A stretch of 64,000 nucleotides of DNA, from NCBI RefSeq assembly GCF_039543385.1, contig NZ_BAABJQ010000004.1, forward strand, positions 248,001 through 312,000, given 5' to 3'. The position numbers were made by a program, and so were the translations under genes. Position 1 is the first letter of the stretch. Each line of letters begins with the position of its first letter. Shown piece after piece: positions 33,856 through 42,385 of the stretch. Below the pieces are notes generated by a model. That model made no database searches and had not been told where the DNA came from. It worked only from the letters and a program-made list of their open reading frames with translations. The stretch comes from Rugosimonospora acidiphila (GTDB lineage Bacteria > Actinomycetota > Actinomycetes > Mycobacteriales > Micromonosporaceae).

Positions 33856-34069
33856 GGCCCGGTCCGCGTCCGGTACCTTCGCACCCCCGGCGCCTTCGCA
33901 CCCCGCATCCCCGCGCGTTCGCGGCCGCGCGTCCGGCGGGTCGGCGCGTAGGCCGGCGGCATAGCAGATCATCGTCTTGATCGTTCGACCGTCCACAAGC
34001 ACCGTCGCTGTCCACATGTCGATCTCCCGGCTCTGGTGAGCGCCGGGCGGGTCCGACAGCCTCACCGGC

Positions 34070-34429
34070 ATGAGGCGAGCCAAGGATGCGGTGGGCGCCT
34101 ACGGCGAGCGAGTCGCCGTGCGTCACCTGCTGGATCAGGGCATGGTGCTGTTGGCCCGCAACTGGCGGTGCCCGTCCGGTGAGATCGACGCTATCCTGCG
34201 CGACCGCGACACCGTGGTTTTCGTCGAGGTCAAGACCAGGCGCGGTGAGGGCTTCGGCAGCCCGGCCTCCGCCGTCGGCCCGGCGAAAGTGGCCCGGCTG
34301 CGCCGGCTGGCGGCGCAGTGGCTGGCTGAGACGGGCATCCATTCCGGGGAGGTCCGGTTCGACGTGGTCGAGGTCCGGACGCGGCGGGCCGGTGCCGCAG
34401 CCGTCGAGCACTTGCGCGGTGCGTTCTAA
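34070..34429 (+). CDS. yraN: UPF0102 family protein YraN
   Basis: A 119-residue protein of the YraN/UPF0102 family, which has a Holliday-junction-resolvase-like nuclease fold. The active-site-like motif E-x(n)-E-x-K is seen as GEIDAILRD followed by VFVEVKTRRG. Its biological role is not established. The stop is followed directly by the ATG of comM, and the order yraN-comM-dprA matches the arrangement in mycobacteria (Rv2898c to Rv2896c), so it is the first gene of that operon. Confidence 0.93.
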   Translation: MRRAKDAVGAYGERVAVRHLLDQGMVLLARNWRCPSGEIDAILRDRDTVVFVEVKTRRGEGFGSPASAVGPAKVARLRRLAAQWLAETGIHSGEVRFDVVEVRTRRAGAAAVEHLRGAF

Positions 34430-35950
34430 ATGTCCTATGCGAAAGTCCTCGCCGTGGCCCTGGTCGGGCTCGCCGGCCACGTCGTCGAGATCGAGGCCGA
34501 CCTCGCCGCCGGGCTGCCCGGCCTGACCCTGACCGGGCTGCCCGACGCCGCCCTCTCCGAGGCCCGCGACCGGGTCCGCGCGGCCCTGGTCAACTCCGGC
34601 GAGAGCTGGCCCAACCGCAGGATCACCGTCAACCTGCTGCCGGCCGCGATGCCCAAGCACGGCTCCACCTTCGACCTGGCGGTCGCAGTGAGCATCCTGG
34701 CCGCCGCGGGCGTGCTTCCGCTGGCGCCGCTGCAGGGCGTGGTGCTGCTGGGCGAGTTGGGGCTCGACGGCGCCGTGCGGCCGGTGCGCGGGGTGCTGCC
34801 CAGCGTCCTGGCCGCGGCGCGCGAGGGCGTCCGCCGCGTGGTGGTGCCGGCGGGAAACGTCCGGGAGGCCGCCCTGGTGCCGGGGGTCACGGTCCGCGCC
34901 ACCGATTGCCTACGTCGCCTGGTGTCCTTCGTCCGCGACGGCACCGCGCTGCTCGATCCGCCGCCCGCCCCGGCGGTCGAGGGCGACTCCGACCTGGATC
35001 TCGCCGACGTCGTCGGGCAGGAGTTGGGCAGGCGTGGGCTGGAGCTGGCCGCCGCGGGCGGACATCACCTCTCGATGATCGGGCCGCCCGGCGCGGGTAA
35101 AACGATGCTGGCCCAGCGGCTACCGTCGATCCTGCCTCCGCTGTCCGACGCCGCCGCGCTGGAGGTGACGGCGGTGCACTCGATCGCCGGGGTGCTGCCC
35201 GCCGACTCGCCGATGATCCGCCGGCCGCCGTTCCAGGCGCCGCATCACACGGCGAGCGTGGCGGCCCTGGTGGGCGGCGGCTCCGGCCTGGCCCGTCCGG
35301 GCGCCATCTCCCTGTCCCACATGGGGATTCTCTTCCTCGACGAAGCCCCCGAATTCGGCGCGCAGGCGTTGGAGACGCTGCGCCAGCCGCTGGAGGACGG
35401 CTACGTGGTGCTGTCCCGGTCCAACGGTTCGGCCCGGTACCCGGCCCGCATCCAACTGATCATGGCCGCCAATCCGTGCCCCTGCGCCCGTCCCGCCGGC
35501 GATGAGCACTGCGAGTGCAGCCCCACGATGCGCCGCCGATACCTGGGCCGGCTGTCCGGGCCGCTGATGGACCGGGTCGACCTGCAGGTGCCGCTGATGC
35601 CGGTGACCGCGGCCCAGCTCATCGAGGAGACGGTTCAGGCCGAGCCGTCGTCGGTGGTGGCCGCCCGGGTGGCCCAGGCTCGCGCCGCGGCGGCCGTCCG
35701 CTGGTCCGACCACGGCTGGTCGACCAATGCCGAGGTGCCCGGGCCGGTGCTGCGCCGCCCGCCCTGGCGGTTGCCGGCGGCGGCCACCGCCGGCCTGCAC
35801 CGGGCAGTGGACGCGGGCTCGATCTCCGCGCGCGGGTTCGATCGCGTGCTGCGGGTCGCTTGGACCATCGCGGATCTCGACGGCCGGTCGGGTCCGGATC
35901 ACGGAGACGTACAGGAGGCGTTGGCGATGCGCATCGGACGGATCGGATGA
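34430..35950 (+). CDS. comM: YifB/ComM-family AAA+ ATPase (Mg-chelatase-like)
   Basis: A 506-residue protein with an N-terminal Lon-protease-like domain (about residues 1-170), a central AAA+ module with Walker A GPPGAGKT and Walker B ILFLDEAPEF, and a zinc-ribbon-like CPCARPAGDEHCEC insert. ComM in naturally transformable bacteria is a helicase that promotes branch migration of incoming DNA. The start abuts the yraN stop, and the TGA overlaps the dprA ATG by 4 bases (ATGA), so the three genes are translationally coupled. Confidence 0.94.
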   Translation: MSYAKVLAVALVGLAGHVVEIEADLAAGLPGLTLTGLPDAALSEARDRVRAALVNSGESWPNRRITVNLLPAAMPKHGSTFDLAVAVSILAAAGVLPLAPLQGVVLLGELGLDGAVRPVRGVLPSVLAAAREGVRRVVVPAGNVREAALVPGVTVRATDCLRRLVSFVRDGTALLDPPPAPAVEGDSDLDLADVVGQELGRRGLELAAAGGHHLSMIGPPGAGKTMLAQRLPSILPPLSDAAALEVTAVHSIAGVLPADSPMIRRPPFQAPHHTASVAALVGGGSGLARPGAISLSHMGILFLDEAPEFGAQALETLRQPLEDGYVVLSRSNGSARYPARIQLIMAANPCPCARPAGDEHCECSPTMRRRYLGRLSGPLMDRVDLQVPLMPVTAAQLIEETVQAEPSSVVAARVAQARAAAAVRWSDHGWSTNAEVPGPVLRRPPWRLPAAATAGLHRAVDAGSISARGFDRVLRVAWTIADLDGRSGPDHGDVQEALAMRIGRIG

Positions 35951-37365
35951 ACACCGACATCCAGGACCCGCGGACGGCCCGGGCCGCGCTGGCCTGTCTG
36001 GCCGAGCCGGGCGGCCTGGCAATCTACGACCTGGTCCGCGAGCACGGGCCGGCGCAGGCACTGAGCCGCGTCCTGGCCGGCGCGGCCTGGCGTGATCTGG
36101 TCGACTCGGTGCGCGCCCGGCTCGCCGGTACGACGGTGGAAGAGATCGCCGCCACCGTCCTGGCCCGGACCAGACGGATCGGCGCCCGGGTGGTGATCCC
36201 GGAGGACGAGGAGTGGCCGGCGCAGCTGGCCGACCTGCGCATGATCAGTCGGTCCGACGGTGACCGGATCGGGCGCGACACCTACCCGCCGGTCTGCCTG
36301 TGGGTCCGCGGCGAGCGACCACTGGCCGAGGCGCTCGGCCGCTCGGTGGCCGTGGTCGGTGCGCGGGCCGCCACGTCCTATGGCAATCACGTGGCGACCG
36401 AACTGGCGTACGGGCTCGCGAGTCGCGGCTGGGCGGTGGTCTCCGGCGGCGCCTTCGGCATCGACGCCGCGGCGCACCGTGGCGCCCTGGCCGGGGGCGG
36501 GATGACCGCCGCCGTCCTCGCCTGCGGCGTGGACCGCCCGTACCCGTCGGCAAACGCGAGCCTGTTCGAGCGGATCGCCGACGACGGCCTGCTGATTAGC
36601 GAGTGGCCGCCGGGCGCCGACCCTCACCGGCACCGGTTCCTGATCCGTAACCGGGTCATCGCGGCCCTGGCACGAGGCACGGTGATGGTCGAGGCGAACG
36701 CCCGCAGCGGGGCCCGGCAGACGCTGGGCCGGGCGGTGCTGCTGGGTCGGGGAGTCATGGCGGTCCCGGGGCCGGTCACGTCGGCGATGTCGGTCGGCTG
36801 CCACGAAGTGATCCGCGAGGGGGCCCGGCTGGTCACCTCATACCAGGAGGTGCTCGAGGAGGTGGGTCTGATCGGTGACGACCTTGCTCCACGGGTACGG
36901 GCTCCGGAGCGGGAACACGACCGGTTGGGTCCACAGCTGTCCCGGGTGCTCGACGCGGTGCCCCGGCGGGGCGGGGCGGACGCGGGGCAGATCGCCGCGA
37001 CCGCGGGCCTGCCGCTGCGGGAGGTGCTCCGGGCAATGCCGGCTTTGGAGGAGTTGGGCCAGGTCGAGGCGAGAGAGGACGGCCGCTACGTGTCGGCGCG
37101 CAGGGTACGGACGCAGCGGCCCGCCGCCTCCCCTGAGGGCTCAGGGGAGGCATCGGCCGAAGCTCCGACGGGGGAACCGCCGGAGGCGGCGGCGAACGGC
37201 CGGGCGGACAGCGCGACCGAAGCCGCCTCGAACGGCCGGGCGGCGGGCGGGGCCGAAGCGGCCTCGGACGGCCCGGCAGGCGAAAGCGAGGCGGCCTCGG
37301 ACGGCCGGGAGGCGGCCGGCGAGGCGATCGGCGAGACGGCGCGCCAGCGTGACGTGCCGTCCTGA
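35947..37365 (+). CDS. dprA: DNA-processing protein DprA (Smf) with Ala-rich C-terminal tail
   Basis: A 472-residue DprA, which loads RecA onto single-stranded DNA. The Rossmann-like core has VAVVGARAATSYGNH, SGGAFGIDAAAHRGAL and the signature HRHRFLIRNR(V/I)IAAL. A winged-helix domain follows (about residues 325-395). The last 70 residues are an Ala/Glu/Gly tail with EAASDGR-like repeats, not part of the family fold. ATG at 35947 overlaps the comM stop (ATGA); the longer frame is a comM shadow. The following xerC start is about 50 bases downstream. Confidence 0.95.
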   Translation: MNTDIQDPRTARAALACLAEPGGLAIYDLVREHGPAQALSRVLAGAAWRDLVDSVRARLAGTTVEEIAATVLARTRRIGARVVIPEDEEWPAQLADLRMISRSDGDRIGRDTYPPVCLWVRGERPLAEALGRSVAVVGARAATSYGNHVATELAYGLASRGWAVVSGGAFGIDAAAHRGALAGGGMTAAVLACGVDRPYPSANASLFERIADDGLLISEWPPGADPHRHRFLIRNRVIAALARGTVMVEANARSGARQTLGRAVLLGRGVMAVPGPVTSAMSVGCHEVIREGARLVTSYQEVLEEVGLIGDDLAPRVRAPEREHDRLGPQLSRVLDAVPRRGGADAGQIAATAGLPLREVLRAMPALEELGQVEAREDGRYVSARRVRTQRPAASPEGSGEASAEAPTGEPPEAAANGRADSATEAASNGRAAGGAEAASDGPAGESEAASDGREAAGEAIGETARQRDVPS

Positions 37366-37416
37366 CGCGGCGCGCCGGCTTGACGAGGCGGCCGCCGGCC
37401 CGGGACCGTCGCGGTT

Positions 37417-38355
37417 GTGAGCAGCACTCGCGGTGTACACGAGGCCCTGCCGCCGCCGATGCGCGAGGCAGTGGACGGTTTCGCCCGCCACCTGGCCAGC
37501 GAGCGGGGGCGCTCGGAGCACACCGTCCGGGCGTACGTCACCGACATCGTGTCGCTGCTGGATCATGCCGGTCGGATGGGGTGTTCGCTGCCCGCCGAGC
37601 TCGACCTCGGGGTGCTGCGCAGCTGGCTGGCCAGGCTGCGAGGTACGGGGGCCGCCCGTACCTCGCTAGCCCGCCGGGCCGCCGCCGCGCGTACCTTCAC
37701 CGCCTGGGCGCACCGGGAGGGACTCCTGGCCGGGGATGTCGGCGCCGCGCTGGCCAGCCCAAAGGCCCAACGGACGCTGCCCGGAGTGCTGCGAGCCGAC
37801 CAGGCGACCGAACTGGTCACCAGCCCCGGCCCCGCCGGGCCTGACACGGAACCGGTGTCTCTGCGCGACCGCGCCATCCTCGAACTGCTGTACGCGACCG
37901 GAATCCGGGTCGGCGAGCTGTGCGGACTGGACGTTGACGACGTCGACCGCTCCCGCCGGGTGATCCGGGTGTTCGGTAAGGGCGCCAAGGAGCGCAGCGT
38001 CCCGTACGGCCTGCCCGCCGAGGCCGCGATCGATGTCTGGCTGCTCCGGGGGCGCCCCGCCCTGGCTGGCCCTCGCAGCGGGGCGGCGCTGCTGCTCGGC
38101 GCGAGAGGCGGTCGGCTGCAGCCGACCATGGCGCGCCAGGTGGTCTCGGCCTACGCGCGGGCCGCCGGGCTGCCGCACACCTCGCCGCACGGCCTGCGCC
38201 ATTCGGCGGCCACCCACCTGCTGGAGGGCGGCGCCGACCTGCGGTCGGTGCAGGAGCTTCTGGGCCATGCCTCGCTGTCCAGCACCCAGATCTACACCCA
38301 CGTGTCCATCGAACGTCTGCGCAATGCGTACCGGCAGGCCCACCCACGAGCATAG
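37417..38355 (+). CDS. xerC: Site-specific tyrosine recombinase XerC
   Basis: A 312-residue recombinase that resolves chromosome dimers with XerD at dif. All six catalytic residues are identifiable: R164 (GIRVGELC), K188 (FGKGAKER), H258 and R261 (HGLRHSAATHLL), H284 (LLGHASL) and the nucleophile Y293 (TQIYTHV). The N-terminal core-binding domain (about 15-110) is present. It starts with GTG. The position after dprA and before rpsB matches the conserved chromosomal locus, so it is the housekeeping recombinase and not part of an integron or prophage. Confidence 0.96.
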   Translation: MSSTRGVHEALPPPMREAVDGFARHLASERGRSEHTVRAYVTDIVSLLDHAGRMGCSLPAELDLGVLRSWLARLRGTGAARTSLARRAAAARTFTAWAHREGLLAGDVGAALASPKAQRTLPGVLRADQATELVTSPGPAGPDTEPVSLRDRAILELLYATGIRVGELCGLDVDDVDRSRRVIRVFGKGAKERSVPYGLPAEAAIDVWLLRGRPALAGPRSGAALLLGARGGRLQPTMARQVVSAYARAAGLPHTSPHGLRHSAATHLLEGGADLRSVQELLGHASLSSTQIYTHVSIERLRNAYRQAHPRA

Positions 38356-38366
38356 GATCTCCGCAC

Positions 38367-39548
38367 GTGAACGCCCCTGAGTCACCCGAGCCCCTACCCG
38401 GCGCCCGCCTGTTGTTCTCCCTCGACCCGGCGCAGCGCCACCTCAACCACGGCGGGTTCGGCACAACCCCCATCTCCGTGCAGCGCGCGCAGCAACGCCT
38501 GCGGGACGAGATGGAGGCCGACCCGCACCGGTTCTTCACCCGCGGCCTGCACGACCGGATCAGGCACACCCGAAGGCACCTGGCCAGCTTCCTGGGTGCC
38601 GACCCGGACTCCTCGGCGTTGGTGACCAACACCACCGCCGGGGTCGCCCTGGTCCTCGGCTCGTTGGCCCTCGGCGCTGGCGACGAGGTCATCACGACGG
38701 ATCACGGGTACGTCTCGGTCGCGCTGGCGATCGCCGCGACCGGAGCCCGAAACCGGGTGGTTCCCGTGGAACTCACGGCAGGCGACGACGAGATCGTTTC
38801 GGCCATCGCGTCGGCGGTCGACCCGGCCCGTACCCGGCTGGTGGTCGTCGATCTCACCAGCTCGCCGACCGCGCGCCGCATGCCGATCGAGCGAATCGCC
38901 GCGGCTCTGCGACCCACCGGCGTTCCCCTGCTGGTCGACGGCGCGCACGGCCCCGGCGCGCTGCCGCTTGCGGTTGACGCCATCGGCGCCGACTTCTTCG
39001 TCGGCAACCTGCACAAGTGGGCGTTCGCGCCGCGCGGAACGGCGATCCTGTCCGTGGCCCCGAAGTGGCGACGCGTCATGGCACCGAGGGTCGTGTCCCG
39101 AGCGCAGTCGGAGGGGTTTCCGCACAGCGTCGAGTTCATGGGAATCAGTGACTACACAGGCTGGCTGGCAGCGCCGGCCGGCGTCTTCATGCTGCGCACC
39201 CTGGGCCCTGAACGGGTCTGGGCGCACAACGCCGCCCTCGCCCGGTACGGGCAGCACGTCGTGGGTTCGGCCCTCGGTCTGGACATCGACCGCCTCCCGG
39301 ATCCGGGCGCCGACTCGCCGATGCGGGTGCTGCCGCTGCCGCTACCCGCCGGCCGGAGGTACACGGAGGCGGACGCGGTTGCGCTGCGCGACCAGATCGC
39401 CGATCGGCTGAGCGTCAGCGTCGCGATCAACCACTGGCGCGGGGGCCTGCTGCTGCGGCTGTGCGCACAGGTCTACAACCGGGCCGACGACTACGACCAG
39501 CTCGCGGAGGCACTCCCCGGCGCGCTCCGCGACGTGCTGTCCGACTAG
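38367..39548 (+). CDS. PLP-dependent class V aminotransferase (isopenicillin-N-epimerase-like)
   Basis: A 393-residue class V fold-type I enzyme. The beginning HLNHGGFGTTPISVQRAQQ matches isopenicillin N epimerase-like and cysteine-desulfurase-like proteins. The PLP-binding lysine is in GNLHKWAFAPRGTA, and the cofactor Asp/His lie in LLVDGAHGPGAL. The cysteine of NifS-type desulfurases is not evident. It begins with GTG 12 bases after xerC and is probably cotranscribed with it. The substrate is unknown; no beta-lactam genes lie nearby. Its 3' end overlaps the convergent M23 gene by about 200 bases. Confidence 0.88.
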   Translation: MNAPESPEPLPGARLLFSLDPAQRHLNHGGFGTTPISVQRAQQRLRDEMEADPHRFFTRGLHDRIRHTRRHLASFLGADPDSSALVTNTTAGVALVLGSLALGAGDEVITTDHGYVSVALAIAATGARNRVVPVELTAGDDEIVSAIASAVDPARTRLVVVDLTSSPTARRMPIERIAAALRPTGVPLLVDGAHGPGALPLAVDAIGADFFVGNLHKWAFAPRGTAILSVAPKWRRVMAPRVVSRAQSEGFPHSVEFMGISDYTGWLAAPAGVFMLRTLGPERVWAHNAALARYGQHVVGSALGLDIDRLPDPGADSPMRVLPLPLPAGRRYTEADAVALRDQIADRLSVSVAINHWRGGLLLRLCAQVYNRADDYDQLAEALPGALRDVLSD

Positions 39549-40283
39549 CGCCGCCGAGTCGTGCCCGGCTCCGGCCGCCCTTCCGGCGGCGATCGGGTAC
39601 AGCCGGACCGGGGCGGAGTGCAGCAGCAGCAACGGGTCGAGGTACTCGGTATCCCGGCGCAGCCCCCAGTGCAGGCAGGCGGCGATGGGGCAGCCGGGAT
39701 GGCCGCCGAGCAGGATCCCGATGGGCTGCCCGGCGGACACCGCCTCGCCCGCGTGAACGAGCGGCGACACGGGCTCGTAGGTGGTGCGCAGGCCGCCGGA
39801 ATGGTCGACGCTGACCACCCCGGTGCCCGCCACGGAGCCGGCGAACGCGATTACGCCCGGCCCTGCGGAGCGGATCACCTCGTCGGGCGTTCCCGCGAGG
39901 TCCACGCCCCGGTGCCCGGCCAGCCAGGGCCTGGGCGGCGGAGAGAATCCCCGGGTCACCACGGGCCGGCCGGTCACCGGCCAGCGGTAGGTGGCCGAGG
40001 CGCCGGCCGGGTCCACCGGCCCAACGGGATCCACCGGCCCGACGGGATCCACCGGCCCGACGGGATCCACCGGCCCCACCGGGCGCGCCGGCTCGACGCG
40101 ATCCGCCGGCGCGGCAGGATCGGCGAACCGAACCAGAACGGCACCGCCGCCCAGAACGGCACCGCCGCCCAGAACGGCAGTTCGCGCGGGTACGGTGGCC
40201 CGGCCGCGCGCGGGACGGGCCACGGCCGGAGCCGGCGGTAGGAGCAGGAGCACGACGGCGAGCACGAGCGCGCGGTACGTCAT
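39342..40283 (-). CDS. Secreted M23-like (LytM-domain) protein lacking catalytic histidines
   Basis: A 313-residue exported protein: signal peptide (TYRALVLAVVLLLLPPAPAVA), a spacer with four VGPVDP hexapeptides, then a LytM/M23 domain. Zinc ligands H and D appear in HRGVDLAG and the last His in CLHWGLR. The first His of the family HxH is Cys here, and the catalytic His after YxH is replaced (RTTYEPV), so metal may bind but hydrolysis is doubtful. Such proteins usually activate amidases. The family domain ends near PVRLYPI; about 75 more residues read antisense through the convergent aminotransferase gene. In mycobacteria an M23 gene (Rv2891) also neighbours xerC/rpsB. Confidence 0.8.
   Translation of the reverse strand: MTYRALVLAVVLLLLPPAPAVARPARGRATVPARTAVLGGGAVLGGGAVLVRFADPAAPADRVEPARPVGPVDPVGPVDPVGPVDPVGPVDPAGASATYRWPVTGRPVVTRGFSPPPRPWLAGHRGVDLAGTPDEVIRSAGPGVIAFAGSVAGTGVVSVDHSGGLRTTYEPVSPLVHAGEAVSAGQPIGILLGGHPGCPIAACLHWGLRRDTEYLDPLLLLHSAPVRLYPIAAGRAAGAGHDSAALVGQHVAERAGECLRELVVVVGPVVDLCAQPQQQAPAPVVDRDADAQPIGDLVAQRNRVRLRVPPAGG
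40012..40083. repeat. 18-bp coding tandem repeats (VGPVDP array)
   Basis: Four 18-bp units close to TCCACCGGCCCGACGGGA (40012-40083) encode the VGPVDP hexapeptides between signal peptide and LytM domain. The second and third units are identical. Confidence 0.88.
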
Positions 40284-40550
40284 GCGGCCAGCCTGGGCAC
40301 CCGGACCCGGCCGGGCAACCGCGATCATGGCCAGCTGTGGACGGTAGGGGTGGTTGGGGACGGCGAGGGTGCCTCTTGGCGAGAGCGTGGCTGTGGACGG
40401 CACCGATCATGGCCGAAGTGCCCTACCTCCGCCGCTCGGCCGCGTGATTCGGCGCCCGATGACCGGTTCGCCGAGCCTTTGCGCGAATCACTCTCGCGAT
40501 CCGGGAAATCCCCCCTGTCCATGGTCGCCGCGCCGACGCACCATGGAGTC

Positions 40551-40763
40551 ATGGCAAACGGGCACTTCTTGCGGAACGCAGTGCTGGCGGTCGGCGCGCT
40601 GGTCGTCATCGGCCTGCTCGCGGGGTGGTTGGTCAGCGCACTGCTGCATGTGATCTTCTACATCGTCGTAGGCGCGCTGGTCGTCGGCGGAGTGATGTAC
40701 CTCTACGGCAAGGCGAAGCGGTCGGTGCGCGGCGGAGGCCGCCGCTCGATCAAGCGCGGGTGA
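40551..40763 (+). CDS. Small two-helix membrane protein
   Basis: A 70-residue protein of unknown function. It has two hydrophobic segments (about residues 8-27 and 29-50), then a strongly basic tail (KAKRSVRGGGRRSIKRG). ATG at 40551 follows a GGAG site. The longer open frame upstream reaches into the divergent M23 promoter region and is rejected. The basic end suggests a cytoplasmic C-terminus by the positive-inside rule. I do not recognise the family. Confidence 0.68.
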   Translation: MANGHFLRNAVLAVGALVVIGLLAGWLVSALLHVIFYIVVGALVVGGVMYLYGKAKRSVRGGGRRSIKRG

Positions 40764-40828
40764 GACGGGCCGCCCGGCGCGAGACGCGCCGGGCGTGAGC
40801 CGTCGCCGCCAAACTCGGGCGCTGCCCA

Positions 40829-40912
40829 CCACGAGATCCGGACCGCCACGAGATCCGGACCGCCACGAGATCCGGACCGCCACGAGATCCGGACCGCCAC
40901 GAGATCGGACCG
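40829..40912. repeat. 17-bp tandem repeat, five copies
   Basis: Four identical copies of CCACGAGATCCGGACCG (starting at 40829, 40846, 40863 and 40880) and a fifth lacking one C (40897-40912). There are no spacers, so this is not a CRISPR array. Confidence 0.92.
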
Positions 40913-41102
40913 CGAGGAGATCTCGGCAGCACCGGGATCAGCAGCAACAAGATCGGGCCCGCACCAAGATCGGGCCAGGACATCAGGCCCGCGATGAGAT
41001 CGGGTCCGCGATCCGCACCAAGATCGGCCGCACCGCGATGTGGGCTGCCCAGGAGCGGGTCCCGCCGACATTCAAGGCCAACCGACACCCAGGGCCTACC
41101 GA

Positions 41103-41148
41103 CGGCCAAGGCCAAACCGACGGCCAAGGCCAAACCGACGGGCCAAGG
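41103..41148. repeat. 18-bp tandem repeat
   Basis: Two exact copies of CGGCCAAGGCCAAACCGA (41103-41120 and 41121-41138) and a partial third. Each contains the palindrome GGCCAAGGCC only in part. Non-coding as far as can be seen. Confidence 0.85.
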
Positions 41149-41321
41149 AGCAGCCGATCAACGCGCCGAGGGTCAATGAGGCACGCCGCGAACGGAAAAT
41201 TGGGTCGGGATCGGGATGCCGGGACGCAATCGAGGCGTACTGCGCCAAATCAAGGCGGGACAAGTCCAATCGGGACACAACAGGCACAGCCCGGGCCAAG
41301 TTCAGGCCCGGAGCGGACCCA

Positions 41322-41642
41322 TCAGGCGCCGAAGGTGGAGTCCGGCAGTGAGATGTCCGGCTTCTCCAACTCCTCGACGTTGACATCCTTGAACGTCATG
41401 ACCCTGACATTCTTGACGAACCGGGCGGGACGGTACATGTCCCACACCCAGGCGTCGTGCATCTCAACCTCGAAGTAGACCTCGCCGTCCGAATTGCGTA
41501 CGTGCAGGTCAACCTGGTTGGCGAGGTAGAAGCGGCGCTCCGTCTCGACCACGTAGGAGAACTGGCGCACGATGTCGCGGTACTCCCGGTAGAGCTGAAG
41601 CTCCATCTCGGTTTCGTACTTCTCGAGATCTTCGGCGCTCAT
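41322..41642 (-). CDS. DUF2469 family protein
   Basis: A 106-residue acidic protein almost confined to actinobacteria. It starts MSAEDLEKYETEMELQLYRE and contains VVETERRFYLANQVDLHVR and VWDMYRPARFVKNVRV, the typical family profile (Rv2901c in M. tuberculosis). Function is unknown. ATG at 41642 overlaps the rnhB stop by 4 bases (ATGA), so it is translationally coupled to rnhB. The pair rnhB-DUF2469 is strongly conserved. Confidence 0.93.
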   Translation of the reverse strand: MSAEDLEKYETEMELQLYREYRDIVRQFSYVVETERRFYLANQVDLHVRNSDGEVYFEVEMHDAWVWDMYRPARFVKNVRVMTFKDVNVEELEKPDISLPDSTFGA

Positions 41643-42385
41643 GCCGCCCCGCCCTCCATGCCGCCATTGTTGCCCAAGGGCGCCTGTCGCGGCACGCGCT
41701 CCGGGGACGCCACGCCGACCGTACCGCGCCCGGACACCCGGCCGGCAACCGCCGCCACATTCACGTACGAGAAGCGGTGCTCGGAGCACGGCCCGTGCTC
41801 ACGCAGCGCTGCCGAGTGCTCCGGCGTCACGTACCCCTTGTGCTCCGCGAAGCCGTATTCGGGGTGAACCTCGTCGAGTTCCCTCATGATCCGATCCCGG
41901 GTGACCTTGGCGATCACGCTCGCCGCGGCCACGCACGCGGCCACCTGGTCGCCCTTCCAGACCGCCAGGCCGGGGCCGCCCAGCCCGTCGACCGCGAAGC
42001 CGTCGGTCAGCACGTACGCCGGCCGCACCGACAGCCCGGCCAGCGCCCGGCGCATCGCGGCGAGGTTGCACACGTGCAGGCCGCGCCGGTCCACCTCGTC
42101 CGGCGGAATGATCACCACCGACCAGGCCACCGCCACCCTGACCACCTCGGCGTAGATCCGCTCGCGGGCCAGCGGGGTGAGCAGCTTGGAGTCGGTCAGT
42201 CCGTCGATCTCGCCACGCCGGCCCTCCGGCAGGATGACCGCGCCCGCCACCAGCGGCCCGGCGCAGGCGCCCCGACCCGCCTCGTCAGCGCCGGCCACGT
42301 GGGCGAAGCCACGCCGCTGCAGCGCCCGCTCCAGGGCGTAGATGCCACCGGAGCGGTGAACGACGGTACGGCCGGGTGGCAGCAT
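41639..42385 (-). CDS. rnhB: Ribonuclease HII
   Basis: This enzyme removes ribonucleotides from DNA duplexes. The 248-residue protein has the acidic active site: D34 and E35 in AGADEAGRGA, D128 in VLTDGF, and D164 in AKVTRDR. The KGDQVAACVAAASVIAKV stretch is characteristic. The start could be ATG 42385 or GTG 42388; I chose ATG because it stands 4 bases after GGAGG. It overlaps the NUDIX stop and, at its end, the DUF2469 start. The C-terminal 30 residues are a variable extension. Confidence 0.95.
   Translation of the reverse strand: MLPPGRTVVHRSGGIYALERALQRRGFAHVAGADEAGRGACAGPLVAGAVILPEGRRGEIDGLTDSKLLTPLARERIYAEVVRVAVAWSVVIIPPDEVDRRGLHVCNLAAMRRALAGLSVRPAYVLTDGFAVDGLGGPGLAVWKGDQVAACVAAASVIAKVTRDRIMRELDEVHPEYGFAEHKGYVTPEHSAALREHGPCSEHRFSYVNVAAVAGRVSGRGTVGVASPERVPRQAPLGNNGGMEGGAA

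Larger units (their letters stand above)
40764..41321. other. 558-bp repeat-rich convergent intergenic region
   Basis: The region lies between the convergent ends of the small membrane gene and the DUF2469 gene. I see no credible gene. It holds five 17-bp tandem repeats (40829-40912), then several looser copies of CACCAAGATCGGGCC-like sequence (about 40940-41035), then an 18-bp tandem repeat (41103-41148). The last 150 bases are unstructured to my eye. Confidence 0.7.

Noticed and set aside
33856..34069. Extra gene between the aminotransferase and yraN
   Set aside because: The only frames there extend from shadows of the aminotransferase and have no motif; I see nothing in this gap.
34430..37365. 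comM and dprA as evidence of a dedicated natural transformation locus
   Set aside because: Both genes are conserved at this chromosomal position across non-transformable actinobacteria; no comEA, comEC or pilus genes are present here.
37417..38355. Tyrosine recombinase as the integrase of a mobile element
   Set aside because: The gene sits in the conserved dprA-xerC context and there is no att-like duplication, tRNA gene or phage gene nearby.
38367..39548. Isopenicillin N epimerase as a sign of beta-lactam biosynthesis
   Set aside because: The class V motif is shared by many unrelated enzymes and no beta-lactam genes are in the window.
40829..40912. Possible CRISPR array
   Set aside because: The 17-bp units are contiguous with no spacers, and no cas genes are in the window.
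40750..41133. 127-codon minus-strand frame through the 17-bp repeats
   Set aside because: It consists of translated repeats (RISWRSGSRGGPDLVAV-like) without a ribosome site or a neighbouring operon; the repeats also read open in other frames.
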